DNA of 64,000 nucleotides from Piromyces finnis (Eukaryota > Neocallimastigomycota > Neocallimastigomycetes > Neocallimastigales > Neocallimastigaceae). This document shows positions 20,662 through 31,400 of the stretch, piece after piece; position 1 is the first letter of the stretch; each line of letters starts with the position of its first letter. Below the pieces are notes generated by a model. It was not told the DNA's origin. It made no database searches and worked only from the letters and a program-made list of their open reading frames with translations. A program made the translations under genes and the position numbers. The DNA is taken from the NCBI GenBank assembly GCA_002104945.1, contig MCFH01000011.1, positions 877,501 through 941,500 of the forward strand, in the 5' to 3' direction.

Positions 20662-21573
20662 ATGACTCAACCAACACCTAAACCAGTTCAACAATTCCTA
20701 AAGCCTCAAGATTTAGAAGAATTTAAGAAAAATCTTTGTGGTGAACTAGACAAGTATATCACTCAACAATTGGATAAAAATACCACCTCCTTGTTAGAAC
20801 GTATGGATGCTATGTTAAAGGAACTTAAGAGTCGTGCTAATTATACTGAAACCGAGGAATCTTCTACTGATTATGATGAAGATCATGATGTTATAATGCG
20901 TAATAGAACCTATCCTATCAAACAAGTACCAGATCCAGGATTCTTTACTGGTGATACTACTCAGACTGAGTTATTCTGCGAACTCTGCCAAGCTACCTTT
21001 AAAACTCCACCTAACAATCAACTATCTGAAGAAGTAAAAATTAACTTTGTTGTTGTTAGATTACGTGATTCTGCCAGAACTTGGTATCATATTAAATATA
21101 AAGATGGTATTACTCCTATGACTATGAACGAACTATTAAGTGAATTAAACAAAGCTTTTTCAAATGTTACCAGTACCAAATTAGCCATGATTCAATTAAT
21201 AGAATTAAGACAAGCTTATGGAAAAGTGAACGATTATATTAACAAATTTAGAGATTTAAGTCGTTGTTTAGAGATAGATGACATTAGTCTTTCACTAATA
21301 TTTTTAAATGGTTTACATCCAAAATATAAGAATGAAATTAAGAAAGCTGATATTTTACCTAACACTTTAAGTGAAATGGTTACAAAGTGTATAATTTTTG
21401 AAAATTCTCTTGCTACTAATAATAAATTAAATATCAATAATAATAATAATAAAAATCAACATTACAATAAGAGAAACAATAGGAAATTCAATAAGAATAA
21501 AACCCATTATCAAAATTCAAACAATAATAATAATTATGTCAATAAAGTTCAAAAAATGAACTCAAAAAACTAA
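20662..21573 (+). CDS. Gag, fourth element
   Basis: 303 codons, ATG after an A-run. Coiled-coil-like N-terminus (1-60), acidic patch, then a Ty3-type capsid region (TWYHIKYKDG, about 100-240). The C-terminal tail is Asn/Lys/His-rich with no CCHC zinc knuckle, so RNA binding probably relies on basic residues. Ends ...KMNSKN then TAA, with the last codons forming a -1 slippery site. Frame overlap with pol is 21546-21573. Confidence 0.9.
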   Translation: MTQPTPKPVQQFLKPQDLEEFKKNLCGELDKYITQQLDKNTTSLLERMDAMLKELKSRANYTETEESSTDYDEDHDVIMRNRTYPIKQVPDPGFFTGDTTQTELFCELCQATFKTPPNNQLSEEVKINFVVVRLRDSARTWYHIKYKDGITPMTMNELLSELNKAFSNVTSTKLAMIQLIELRQAYGKVNDYINKFRDLSRCLEIDDISLSLIFLNGLHPKYKNEIKKADILPNTLSEMVTKCIIFENSLATNNKLNINNNNNKNQHYNKRNNRKFNKNKTHYQNSNNNNNYVNKVQKMNSKN

Positions 21574-21608
21574 GAAATGAACTCTCAAGAGAGTCTAAGA
21601 GAGTTCAT
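21564..21608 (+). promoter_or_regulatory. -1 ribosomal frameshift signal between gag and pol
   Basis: Slippery heptamer A AAA AAC (21564-21570) is in the gag frame right before the TAA (21571-21573). Six bases later a perfect 10-bp stem begins: ATGAACTCTC (21577-21586) pairs with GAGAGTTCAT (21599-21608) around a 12-nt loop. A -1 slip enters the pol frame, which is open from 21546. Heptamer, spacer and stem match known retroviral -1 signals. Confidence 0.85.
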
Positions 21609-24600
21609 AATACAAAAATAATACATTACAACTTTCCTACATATGACTCTAAAATAAATAAAAAATTGCCTACAACATTTTTCAACTTAAAATTTTTTAT
21701 CCCAATTAAATTAAACAAACTTTATGATTTAAAAAATTCAATTAATAAAAATCAATACAATTTAATTTTAGATAGTGGCTCATATTGCAACTTTATTTCA
21801 ATCAACTTGGTCAATAAATTAAAACTAAAACCACACAAATTATTACACTCAATTGAAATAAATGGAATTAGTGGTTCAATATTTATTGATACATACACCT
21901 TCTTATATTTTAAGACTACTATCTATATTAATCATTCAAAATTTTTAATTACTTTTAAAGAAAAATTTCTAATTATTAAAAATCTTCCAACAGATTTGTT
22001 ATTAGGCAATAAATTTTTACACAAATATCAACTACATTTTAATTATAATAAAAATTTTGTATATTCAAGTTTAAATTTTAACAATTTTAAAAAATTAAAT
22101 TCTAATAAAATTATATATAAAATTAATAAAAACCGATTGAATAAATCCAAAAATTTAAAAATTAAAACCATTAATCATAATAAATTAACTTCCAATACAT
22201 CTTTTAATAATTTGAAAAATTACTCTAAACCAAAATATCAAAATTTCAGCTATAATTACCTTATTCACTCATTTTTAGCTAATAGTGAAAAAGATTATAA
22301 TACTGATGATGAAGATGATAATGAAGAAGACTTCAAATTAGAAGAAGTACCAGAACCATATCGTGATTTAGCGGAAGTTTTCAGCAAGGTTAAGGCTGAT
22401 AAACTACCACCACATAGGCTAACGGATTGTAAAATCGTTTTACAAAAAGATGCTTCTTTACATTATGGTCCTATATATCCTCTATCTGAAGATGAATCCC
22501 AAGTTCTTAAAGAATACATAGATGAAAATCTCAAGAAAGGATTCATTAGACCATCTGAATCTCCAGCTGGTTATCCTGTTTTATTTCAGAAAAAGAAGGA
22601 TGGATCGTTACGTCTTTGTATTGATTACAAAAAATTAAATGCAGTTACAATTCGCAATTCTTACCCACTTCCTCTAATTACTGATATTATCGAAAGAGTG
22701 AAAGGTGCTAAATTTTTTTCAAAATTAGATCTTCGTTCTGCTTACAATTTAGTGCGTATTCGTGAAGGAGACGAATATAAGACAGCTTTTAGAACTAAAT
22801 ATGGTCACTATGAATATTTAGTAATGCCTTTTGGTTTAAGAAATGCCCCTGCTACATTTCAATCATTTATTAATTCAGTATTACGCCCTTATTTAGAAAA
22901 ATTTGTTATTTTATATTTAGATGATATTCTGATTTACTCGGAAACATTAGATGAACATATACAACATGTTCGTACTGTTCTCCAAACATTGCTCAAAAAT
23001 AATTTATTTGCTAAATTAAAGAAATGTGAATTTCACAAGCCAGAAGTTGAATTTTTAGGACACGTTATATCAGGCAATGGTATATCTACTGATCCAAAGA
23101 AAATTAAATCTGTCCAAGAATGGCCTACACCTAATTGTGTAAAAGATGTTCAACGCTTTGTTGGATTATGCAACTATTATAGAAGATTTATAAAAGATTT
23201 TGCTACTATTGCTAAACCGCTTCACAATTTAACAAAGAAAAATACTAGTTTTAATTGGAATGATAAATGTAATAACTCATTTTTAGAATTAAAAAAGAGA
23301 CTAATCTCTTCACCTATTTTATTACATCCAGATCCAACCAAACCATTTATTGTCGAATGCGATGCTAGTAATTTTGCCATTGGTTGTATACTTTCTCAAA
23401 AGGATGAAGATAACAAATTACATCCTGTAGCATATTATTCAAGATGTTTAAACAATGCTGAATTAAATTATTCAATTACTGAAAAGGAACTTTTAGCTAT
23501 AAAATGTGCATTTTCTACCTGGAGACATTTATTACTAGGTGCTAAATACCAAGTAACCGTTTTTACTGACCATAAAAACCTTCTATACACCTTAGGTGGT
23601 AAAGTCGGAAACCAACGTCAACATCGTTGGCATTTATTTTTCCAAGAATATAATTTTCAATTAATATACCGCCAAGGAAGAAAAAATGGTAAACCTGATA
23701 GTTTGTCAAGAAGACCTGATTACGAGAAAAATAATGTTGAACCTAAACCAGAACATATATTAGATTATAAAAACGTTCCCGATACTCCATGTTTTGTTGG
23801 TATTGTTGGTTCTCTCATTGATCAAATAATAGAAAATTATAAGGATGATGAAAATGCGAATAATATTTATCTTTACTTTAGTCCTAATAATGCTAATCAA
23901 GGTTACTTTTACAGACCTTTCAGAAAAATGGAAAAATTTAAAATAAAAAATAATTTAATTTTATATAATAATTTAATTTATGTACCAGAAAAACTTCATG
24001 TAGATATTTTAACCAGGTACCATGATAACGCTACTGCTGGACATTTAGGTATTCGAAGAACTGAAGAACTAATTAACCGTAATTTTTGGTGGCCCAAAAT
24101 GCATCAAGATATCATAAATTTTGTCAATTCTTGCGAACAATGTTCCAGAAATAAAGTTAATAGACATAAAAGATATGATCTTTTAAGACCTTTAGAAATT
24201 CCTGATCGCCCTTGGAAATCTATTGAAATCGATTTTCTTTGTGGTCTCCCTGAATCAAAAAGGTTTTCCGTTATAATGGTTGTTGTAGATCGCTTTTCAA
24301 AAATGATTCACCTTATTCCGTTCAAAGAAATACCTACAGCTGAAGAAACTGCCAAAGCTTTCCTAAAAAATATTTTTAAACTCCATGGACTACCTACAGA
24401 TATTTATACGGACAGAGGAACACAATTTACTAGTGCTTTATGGATAGAAATTATGGAAAAATTGCGTGTTAAGCCAAAAATAGCTACCACAGATCACCAT
24501 GAGACCGTTGGTCAAGTAGAACGTTGTAACTCTTTCATTGAACAATATTTACGTTGCTATTCAAGAACATTTTTCCACGATGACTGGATTGAATGGTTAC

Positions 24601-25271
24601 ATCTAGCTGAATTTGTTTATAATAATACTGTTCATGAATCTACAAAACAAACTCCATTTTTCATTAATTATGGATTCCACCCACCTATGGATGATGTCTT
24701 TTTGTTTCAAGGTTCTGATTCAAACTTTAAATACATTAAAGATGTTAGTAAAAATTTCCTTTTAGTTAAAGATGTTTTGCTTAGATCTCAAGATTTATAC
24801 AAAAGAGCTGCCGATAAGAAAAGAATTATTGCTCCTGAATTGAATGAAGGACAAAAAGTTTGGATTCATGCACCTCCTGCTTTTGCTACTACTGAAAATG
24901 CCAAACTAGCGCCTCGTAAGTATGGTCCTTACAAGGTTTTAGAAGTTTTAAACAATGGTAATTATAAAATAGATATTTCAAAATCACCTTTTCCAAAACA
25001 CCACCCTGTATTTCACATATCGGAACTTGAACCTTATGTATCTACGCCAGATAAATTTAAAAATAGATTTAAATATAAAGAAACTAATGCAGAAATTATA
25101 GAAATTGGTGACTTTAGGACAAATTATAAAGAAAAACGCTACGAATATAAAATTCGTTATAAACACCGCCTAAGTTGGCACTGGGTTCCTGCTACAGTAA
25201 TAGAAAGTAACCCAAGATATCAAGAATTATTAATTCAATTCAATAAAAGTATTAGAAAACACAAAATCTAA
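21571..25271 (+). CDS. Pol (PR-RT-RH-IN-chromodomain-like), fourth element
   Basis: No ATG opens this frame; it is read by -1 slippage from gag, giving ...KKLRNELSRE.... Retropepsin LILDSGS (about 21765), RT with VMPFGLRNAPATF and YLDD (about 22915), RNase H (ECDASNFAIG, FTDHKNLLY, GKPDSLSRR), integrase zinc finger (H..AGH, CEQCSRNK) and DDE (EIDFLCGLP, TDRGTQF, QVERCNS), GPY-type domain (RKYGPYKVL), and a C-terminal segment YEYKIRYKHRLSWHWVP resembling a degenerate chromodomain. All catalytic motifs look intact. Confidence 0.95.
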
Positions 25272-26192
25272 TTCTTTAAATTGCATTTCATCAATTTTAT
25301 TTTTTTAAAAATTTATTAATATCTTTCACTAACATTATGTTTTATTATAATTTGTATTACTCATCTAATACATTTCAACACAAATTTCAAAAATTTTTTT
25401 TTATGAATGTTAAATTTCAATTCAATAATTTTTGATCCAACAATTTTATCAATTTATTTAATTTAAGACACAAAATTTTTATAATGAAAATTAAATATTT
25501 AAAGAGAATAATTTTCAATTTATTTTAGCAGTACAATTACAAATATTTATATGTTGTTAATGCTTATTTTATTCTCTATTCAATAGTATCAATTTCAATA
25601 TTGTCACCATCTCGATCGATCATTAAAATCAATAGTCTTCAGTGACATTTTTTCAAAAAGTTTAGTTCAAAATTTTTTTTTGTATTTAATGAAAAAATTT
25701 TTTATTATTAAAAATTTTTCAAAAATTTCAAAAAATTTTTTTTTCAAAATCATATTAATTAAAGTTTATTTGATCAATTTTTGAAATTTCAATTATTTTA
25801 GCAAATGTTAACATTTTTCAAAAATAAAAAGTGTTTCAATATCCTAGGAATAATATTTCTTATTCAAATTTTAATTTTTCGTACGAATTTCAATTTTTTC
25901 ACTCAATGATCAATTTAAATTTCAACATTTCTTTCAAAAATTTTATGAATTTGACTGAATGTTACACAAGAAAATGTTTTTTAATTTTATTTCATATATT
26001 GCAATATATTCAACATATTATATTAAATATATTCTTTATTTAGTTACCATTTTATTTCATGTTACACATACAACTATATATTGGTTTATATTTAATATAT
26101 ACTACTTCAATTTATTTCAATTATACTTTATTATACAACTTTATTTTATATTATTTCAATCGCCTGGTATTCGATTTTTTTTGGCGGAGCGA
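25272..26192 (+). other. Long 3' noncoding region of fourth element, with purine tract
   Basis: About 920 nt between the pol stop and the 3' LTR, T-rich with repeated TTCAATTT-like words. GGCGGAGCGA just before 26193 is the likely polypurine tract. Short ORFs here lack any recognisable domain. Confidence 0.7.
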
Positions 26193-27227
26193 TGTCACGA
26201 ATACTAGTGAAATTACAATTTCAAGATCACTTGGAATTGTGAAATCACTTATGAAAATTCAAAATCAACAAATATTTTATTTTCAAATAAATTATAAAAT
26301 TTTATTAAGAAATATTTAAAAATTTAGAAAAGGTTAAAATATGACCTTAACCCTTAATAATTTTTATAATAAATAACTTTAACCCTTATCGTTAAAATGG
26401 AATAAGAAAAAACACGCGTATCTCCTCAACGAATGACGATTTTTGAATAAAAATGTTTTGGTTATAATTAAGTTCGTTAGAAAGCCACGCTCGAGACAAA
26501 CAACATATCTTAAAATCAGGTCAATATCTCTGCTGGTTCACGAGATATTCCAATTTAAAGATATTTTGTTAGCAATGATTAATTGTTTATTCAGAGAATG
26601 ATCACCCCTGATATATCAAACATAAATCATTCACTCAAAGTATAAAAAATTATTGTTTAATTAAATTAAAATTATTTTCCGGAACTAATTAACTTTATTT
26701 TATAATAATTATTTCAATAACATAATTTATAATCTTTGAACTAGAGGATTATAATTATTAATATTATATTCAATGAATTATATTATAATTAAGAAATAAT
26801 TAATATTATGAATATTATAAACAATAGTTATTTTTTAATAATTAGGAATAAGTCTTAAGTTTAGTTTAAGTATTATAAAATATATTATGAATATAATCAT
26901 GTATTGAAAAGTTATTTTATTATTAAATGTAAAATTACAAATAGTATAAATAGTTTAGAATAGTTTTATGAATTAAATCTTTGTAAAGATTATTATCTTA
27001 TTAATACTTAATAAGTATTACTATTAAATAATCTTATTATTATATATATTCTTTAAATAAAATAAAAAGGAATTATTTTAACTATAATACATAATATAAT
27101 TATTCATTTATAAATCAATTAAGATTATTTTAATAAAACATTTTTTTTTTCTAACCTAGTTATCTTTTAACCTTTTATTTAATTTAATATTTTAATATTA
27201 AATTATAAGTTTAGTAAAACTTTTACA
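26193..27227 (+). repeat. 3' LTR of fourth element
   Basis: Near-identical to 19553-20586; followed by TTAAT (27228-27232) and the resumed LTR of the third element. Confidence 0.9.
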
Positions 27228-27232
27228 TTAAT

Positions 27233-27975
27233 ACGTATTTAAAATAATGTACAATGTATTGAATTAATGTACCGTAAATCTTTACAAAATTTATATCACA
27301 ATACATTAACATAAATCTATGTGAAATTTAATTTTATGATAAGATAAAGTTTTTGATGATAGAATAAAATTTTAAATTAAATAAATTTTAACCAATAAAT
27401 ATTTTAGATAATAAAAAATTTTTTTATAAACTAAGCCTCAAAATTAGAAATAAATAAATTGAATATATGTTTGAAATATAATCAACCATATAGTAAATAA
27501 ATCAAAACTTTATTTTAAGTTTAGAAAATTCTTTAGTAAATAAATTGAATTTAAATAGTTTAATACAAATAATTTCTTTTAATAAATGTATAAATATAAA
27601 CAATGTAAAATTATAATATTAAAACATGTATATTAGAATTTATTCAATTTATTTAAAAAGTATAAATAAAGAAAATTTTTCAACTATTGAAACGATAGTT
27701 GGAAAATCGTATAGGTTAATTTTGTTTAGATAAATTAACATTAGTTTATAATTAGTTTATAGTTTAGATTAATAATTTTAGTTTTAAATAAATATAAATT
27801 GATTACCTAGTGAGGGCTCTGGTAAAATATCCTTCACGGTAAAGTAATCAACGGTTGTTTAGTTAGTATAGTTTTAAAAATAAATAAATAAATAAATAAA
27901 AATTATTATTAAAAATAATTAGTTTAATTGTTAGTTTAGTGTTGTATACAAACCTGAACTTTAAAATATTTTACA
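27233..27975 (+). repeat. 5' LTR of third element, remainder
   Basis: Matches the 3' LTR 33035-33832 apart from a 55-bp indel. TATAAATA at 27661-27668; predicted RNA start AGTTGGAAAAT at 27697-27707, within an inverted repeat (CAACTAT...ATAGTTG). Ends TTTTACA. Confidence 0.85.
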
Positions 27976-27986
27976 ATTTTCCAACT
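27976..27986 (+). other. Self-primer binding site, third element
   Basis: ATTTTCCAACT directly after the LTR complements AGTTGGAAAAT at 27697-27707, 36 nt downstream of the LTR TATA box. Same arrangement as in the other two families here. Confidence 0.6.
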
Positions 27987-28034
27987 TATTAGAATAGGAA
28001 GTTCACCTTTGTATACCAATAGTAATAGAAAATA

Positions 28035-28072
<38 letters not shown>

Positions 28073-28126
28073 TATAGTGAGAATTTAATAATAGAATTAA
28101 ATTCGGGGATTATATAAAATATATTA

Positions 28127-28165
<39 letters not shown>

Positions 28166-28484
28166 TTTGTTAGAAATTAATTTTAGTTAATTTCGGGGTA
28201 TTTTATAATTATTTGGTATAGAATAATTTGTTGTTAAAATAGTTTAATAGTTAATAATCAATAAATAGTAATAATAAAAATATATTAGTTTGGTTAATAA
28301 CTAGTTGTTAGTTTAGTAGTAGTAAATAATAAAAAGGTTAGTATAGTATAATAATAAGGTTGTTAAATTATTTATTTAATATAAGAATATAAGAATAAAA
28401 TAATTAGGAATAGTCAAGTTGAATAGTATAAATAATTGGGATATTAAATATTGGTTGACTATTTGTTGTTTATTAAGTAGTAAT
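27987..28484 (+). other. 5' leader of third element with two long A-tracts
   Basis: Two A-runs of roughly 27-30 nt (about 28040-28067 and 28132-28161), each followed within about 60 nt by a TTCGGGG word. No ORF of note. Confidence 0.6.
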
Positions 28485-31400
28485 ATGAATACTAGATATA
28501 GAATGTTAGACAACCGTGACGATGGAATAGCTGGAGCCAGTGACGCAGGCTCTGAGGCGAGTTCCATGATGGACATTGAGGATGAGACTGGTAAAAGCGT
28601 TAACACCAGGGGAAGACTCATCCCAAAACCTCCAAGATTTTCAGGAAAAAGAAGTGAACTTCTTTACTTCCTGGCAAGATTGGAGAAATATTTCAAATAT
28701 AACTTAGAAGAAGATGCTACCAACGCCTACAAGCTGGATATCTTGGGATGCTACCTGGAAGGAACCGCCGCCGAATGGTTTGCCGACTTGGAAAGAGAAG
28801 AAAGCCCCCTGTTGAACTCCTATGAAGATTTTATTGAGGCAATGAAGGCTCGCTATAAAACCTGTAACAGTGCCGATGTAGCCAACAGTCGACTTGCAAA
28901 ATTGAAGTCAAGTCAATTCAAGAACGTCATGGACTACTGCGAAGAATTTGAAAAGATGGCTAGAGACTCGTCTTTTAACGATGAAGCGAAAATCCATTTC
29001 TTTATGGAAGGTTTACCAACTTCAGTCAAGGAAAAAGCTAAGCTCCTTTACCCAAGAATTAGGAAGTTAACTGAGTTAATTAATGTCGTTGCTGCCAATG
29101 TAGAATTAGAATGGAAAGTCTTTGGAAAAGATCCTATGGATGTCGACGGAAAGAAGAACCGAAGATATAACAGAGACTTAGGATCAAGGTACCTCTCTTA
29201 TGGTGTAAAATATAGAAATTATGTAGACCAAGAAAGCCCCACTACCTCAGCTAAGCCTAGAAAATGTTTCTTCTGCAAAAGGACTGGACATGTTAAAAAG
29301 GATTGTCCTCAACTTAAGGACAAGGTTATAAATAGACCAAAAGCATTCATGGCTACTACCGCTGGAAGAAGAATGTTAAATGTTTATGACATTCTATTAC
29401 AAGTCAATAATGGAGTGTATCTTAAAGCTCTTGTGGATTCTGGTTCGGACTTAGACTTTTTGGATTGGAAAGCCGTGGACAAGTACAAGATCCCATTCCA
29501 AAGAATGTTTAAGGATAAGTTTGTTGAAGGTATAGGTGGTAATGGATTCTTGAAGTATGAAACAATTCCTTTAATCATGAACATCAAGAATCATAAAGAA
29601 TCCATTCAATTCTACCTTACTGATCTTCCTTCTGGTATTTCTGTCATTCTGGGTAAGAATTGGTTAAGAAAACACGATCCTACAATTAGCTTTAAGGATC
29701 AAACTCTTGAATTCAAATCCGAATTCTGTTCTTTGAATTGCTGTGCTACTCCAGAAGACATGAAAAGAAGAAATCAAGAAGCGCAATTGGCCAAAGAAGA
29801 AGAAAGAAGAAAAGAAAAGGAACTCGTACAAGAAATACTTAACAATTATAAGAATAGTTTAAAAATTAGAGAAAGTGAAATTAGGAATAAAGAAAATAGA
29901 AAAATTATAGATAAAAATAAAAATTCATGTATTAAAAAGAAATGTAGTAAAAATTTAAAATTAAATAAAAAGAATGTTCAAAAGTATATTGTATGTAGTG
30001 TTCTTTCAAATGATGAAAATAGTGGTGAAGATGTTAGAGAAAATATTGTAGAAATTCCAGATGTATATAAGGAATTTGAAAATGTATTTGATGAAGTTGA
30101 GTGTAATGAACTACCTCCACATCGAATATACGATTGTAAAATAAGATTGAAAGATAAAGATAACTTATTTTATGGTCCTTTATACCCTCTAACAGAAGAA
30201 GAAAGGAATACGTTAAAGGAGTATATTTCTGAAAATCTAGAAAAAGGATTTATAAGACCGTCTACTTCACCTGCTGGAGCACCTGTGCTATTTGTTAGGA
30301 AAAAGGATGGAACTTTAAGATTGTGTGTTGATTACCGAAGACTCAATGAAAACACAATCAGGGATTCATATCCACTACCTCTCATATCTGAATTATTCGA
30401 TAGATTAAGAGAAGCCAAAGTTTTTACTAAACTTGATCTCAAGTCTGCTTATAATCTAGTTCGAATAAATGAAGGTGATGAATATAAAACTGCATTTAGG
30501 ACAAGATTTGGTCACTTTGAATATCTTGTCATGCCGTTTGGATTAAAAAACGCTCCTGCAACTTTCCAACATTTTATCAATGATGTTCTCGGGGAATACT
30601 TGGATGAATTCGCCTTTTCTTATATTGATGATATTCTTATCTATTCGAAAAACTTGGAAGAACACCGAAAGCATGTAAAGAAAGTTCTTCAAAGATTAAA
30701 AGAAAATGGTCTTTATGCGAAACTTAGCAAATGTGAATTTGAAACTTCAGAAACTACTTTCTTAGGGCATGTTATCTCAGATAAAGGAATCTCTATGGAT
30801 CCAAAGAAGGTTAAAGCTATTATGGAATGGCCTGTACCAACATCTGTTAAAGAAGTGCAATCATTTATCGGATTATGTAATTATTATAGAAGATTTATTC
30901 CAAACTTTGCTAGTATTGCTAAACCGTTACATAATCTAACTAAGAAAGATGTCAATTTTCATTGGCCAGAAGAATGTAATGAAGCTTTTTGTATATTAAA
31001 GAAATTCTTTACCGAGGAACCAATTTTAATTCATGCTGATCCTGAATTACCTTTTGTGGTTGAGACAGATGCAAGTAATTTCGCAATCGGTGCCGTATTA
31101 TCTCAAAGATTACCGGATAATAACGAGCTTCATCCAATTTGTTATTATTCAAGGGGATTGACTAAATCGGAAAAGAATTATCCTATTTATGATAAGGAAC
31201 TTTTGGCTGTTATTGAAGCTTTGAAACAATGGAGACACTACTTAGAAGGAGCCAAGCATCAATTTATGATCTATACGGATCATAAAAATCTTACCTTTCC
31301 TAGAAAGCCTGAACTATTGTCGCAAAGACAAATTCGCTGGAATTTGTTTTTGACCCGTTATGATTTCAAAATACAATATAGACCGGGTAAAGAAGGTGGA

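Larger units (their letters stand above)
19553..27227 (+). mobile_element. Fourth Ty3/gypsy element, nested and apparently intact
   Basis: LTRs 19553-20586 and 26193-27227 are about 1,035 bp, start TGTCACG, end TTTTACA, and differ by one base length plus a C/T change that I noticed, so insertion is recent. TTAAT flanks both sides (19548-19552, 27228-27232). Gag and Pol are separate frames linked by a -1 frameshift signal. Confidence 0.95.

Noticed and set aside
25831-26319. Overlapping small ORFs between pol and the 3' LTR of the fourth element
   Set aside because: Phe/Ile/Tyr-rich chance frames; one runs into the LTR; no start context or similarity.
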